Shown here: one piece after another, positions 63,237 to 64,000 of the stretch | How the letters are laid out: each line of letters begins with the position of its first letter | How positions within the stretch are numbered: position 1 is the stretch's first letter | Source: CAYRYU01 sp964428355 | Lineage (GTDB): Bacteria; Muiribacteriota; Ozemobacteria; Ozemobacterales; Ozemobacteraceae | DNA length: 64,000 nucleotides | Direction: 5' to 3' | Assembly (NCBI GenBank): GCA_964428355.1 | Contig: CAYRYU010000001.1 | Span: 1-64,000 of the forward strand | Position numbers and translations under genes: made by a program | Notes under the pieces: model-generated | The model's input: the letters and a program-made list of their open reading frames with translations, nothing else | Told to the model about the DNA's origin: nothing | The model's database searches: none

Positions 63237-64000
63237 GCGAAAAGTTGATATTCGAGAAATCCGTTCCCGGCCGGGCCGGTTTCGTTCTCCCAAAACTGGA
63301 CGTTCCCCCGATCGATCCGGGCGACCACATCCCTTCGAAGTTCCTCCGCGGGGATCTCCCGCTCCCCTCGCTTTCCGAACTGGACGTGGTAAGGCATTTC
63401 ACACGGCTTTCGCGCCTCAATCATGGAGTCGACGTCGGCTTCTACCCGCTGGGGTCCTGCACCATGAAATACAACCCCAAAATCAACGAGGACATGGCCC
63501 GCCTCCCGGGGTTTACCGGCGTCCATCCGTACCAGCCCGACGACACCGTCCAGGGTGCCCTCGCCCTGATGAAGGAGCTGGAGGAAGCCCTGATGGAAAT
63601 CTGCGGGATGGATGCGTTCACTCTCCAGCCTGCCGCCGGTGCCCACGGGGAACTTACAGGCCTGCTGATCATCCGTGCCTACCACCGGAAAAAGGGAAAC
63701 GCCAAGACCAAGATCCTCATCCCCGACTCGGGACATGGTACCAATCCGGCATCCGTAAGCCAATGCGGCTTCGAATCCGTGAACATCAAGTCCGACGCCC
63801 GTGGCGGTGTCGACCTCGCCGATCTTGCACAGCACCTGGGGCCCGATGTCGCCGGGTTGATGCTGACCAACCCGAACACCCTGGGCCTTTTCGACGAGAA
63901 CCTCGGTGAAATAGCGCGGATGGTCCATTCGGTCGACGGCCTCCTCTACTACGACGGGGCGAACCTGAACGCGATCATGGGATGGTCGAGGCCCGGGGAC
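63233..64000 (+). CDS. gcvPB: Glycine dehydrogenase (decarboxylating) subunit 2, cut by the window end
   Basis: The first 256 codons are present. GFYPLGSCTMKYNPK, LQPAAGAHGELTGL and PDSGHGTNPASV are diagnostic of the catalytic P-protein subunit. The PLP-binding lysine lies beyond the window. The ATG overlaps the gcvPA stop, giving coupled translation. The L protein (dihydrolipoamide dehydrogenase) gene is not in the window. Confidence 0.95.
   Translation, partial: MSEKLIFEKSVPGRAGFVLPKLDVPPIDPGDHIPSKFLRGDLPLPSLSELDVVRHFTRLSRLNHGVDVGFYPLGSCTMKYNPKINEDMARLPGFTGVHPYQPDDTVQGALALMKELEEALMEICGMDAFTLQPAAGAHGELTGLLIIRAYHRKKGNAKTKILIPDSGHGTNPASVSQCGFESVNIKSDARGGVDLADLAQHLGPDVAGLMLTNPNTLGLFDENLGEIARMVHSVDGLLYYDGANLNAIMGWSRPGD

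Overview
The window is a GC-rich bacterial chromosome segment, densely coded, with about 42 convincing protein genes and no gap longer than 300 bases. I see no tRNA, rRNA, CRISPR array, insertion sequence or prophage. Lipoprotein signal peptides, an O-antigen-ligase-type membrane protein, an RND/MMPL exporter next to a LolA-like secreted protein, and exported M16 peptidases point to a diderm (Gram-negative-type) bacterium. A tandem-fused double UvrA, a two-subunit GcvP, the Prp protease between bL21 and bL27, and a set of strong promoters placed 6-7 nt before start codons (leaderless-type genes) argue against a textbook proteobacterium. A poorly studied phylum such as Riflebacteria/Ozemobacteria is possible, but that is a low-confidence guess.

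Layout. 0-3.5 kb: an Aas-like lipid transporter/acyltransferase/acyl-ligase fusion, divergent from an exported protein that joins a nucleotidyltransferase-like head to a nucleoside-phosphorylase-like tail (3.7-6.2 kb). 6.3-10.3 kb: a run of phosphofructokinase, ThiL-like protein, SDR and epimerase. 10.3-20.1 kb: cell-envelope proteins (FN3/DUF1566 lipoprotein, lipase-like lipoprotein, MMPL exporter, LolA-like protein) with a zinc alcohol dehydrogenase and FolE2. 20.2-23.9 kb: orphan CheW, two unknown proteins, dihydropyrimidinase. 24-25.2 kb: rplU-prp-rpmA. 25.3-34.8 kb: surface-glycan and signalling genes (O-antigen ligase/TPR, receiver-like/ATPase/cNMP protein, GT2, methyltransferase, GT39-like protein, degenerate creatininase-like protein). 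35-44.8 kb: a two-gene operon of double UvrA and a giant Ser/Thr kinase with WD40 propellers. 45-49.1 kb: an M16 peptidase pair and threonine synthase. 49.2-55.2 kb: two overlapping membrane class III cyclase genes. 55.5-64 kb: ornithine aminotransferase, then folD, a serine/alanine-glyoxylate aminotransferase, gcvT, glyA, gcvH, gcvPA and gcvPB (cut by the window end), a one-carbon/glycine module.

Most notable: the two cyclases have complementary active-site losses. The first keeps both metal aspartates but has lost the Lys, Thr/Asp, Asn and Arg positions. The second keeps Lys, Thr, Asn and Arg but has Gly in place of the first metal aspartate. This is the division of labour between C1 and C2 of mammalian adenylyl cyclase, so the pair is predicted to be an obligate heterodimer with one active site. 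Its translation start signal lies in a hairpin. A possible cyclic-nucleotide reader (receiver-like/ATPase/cNMP-binding protein) is encoded at 29 kb. Other unusual points are the secreted nucleotidyltransferase/phosphorylase fusion, a creatininase-like protein that has lost three of five metal ligands, Prp with an unextended bL27, and a REP-like palindrome pair plus a helically phased GGTATGCAA array before the ornithine aminotransferase gene.
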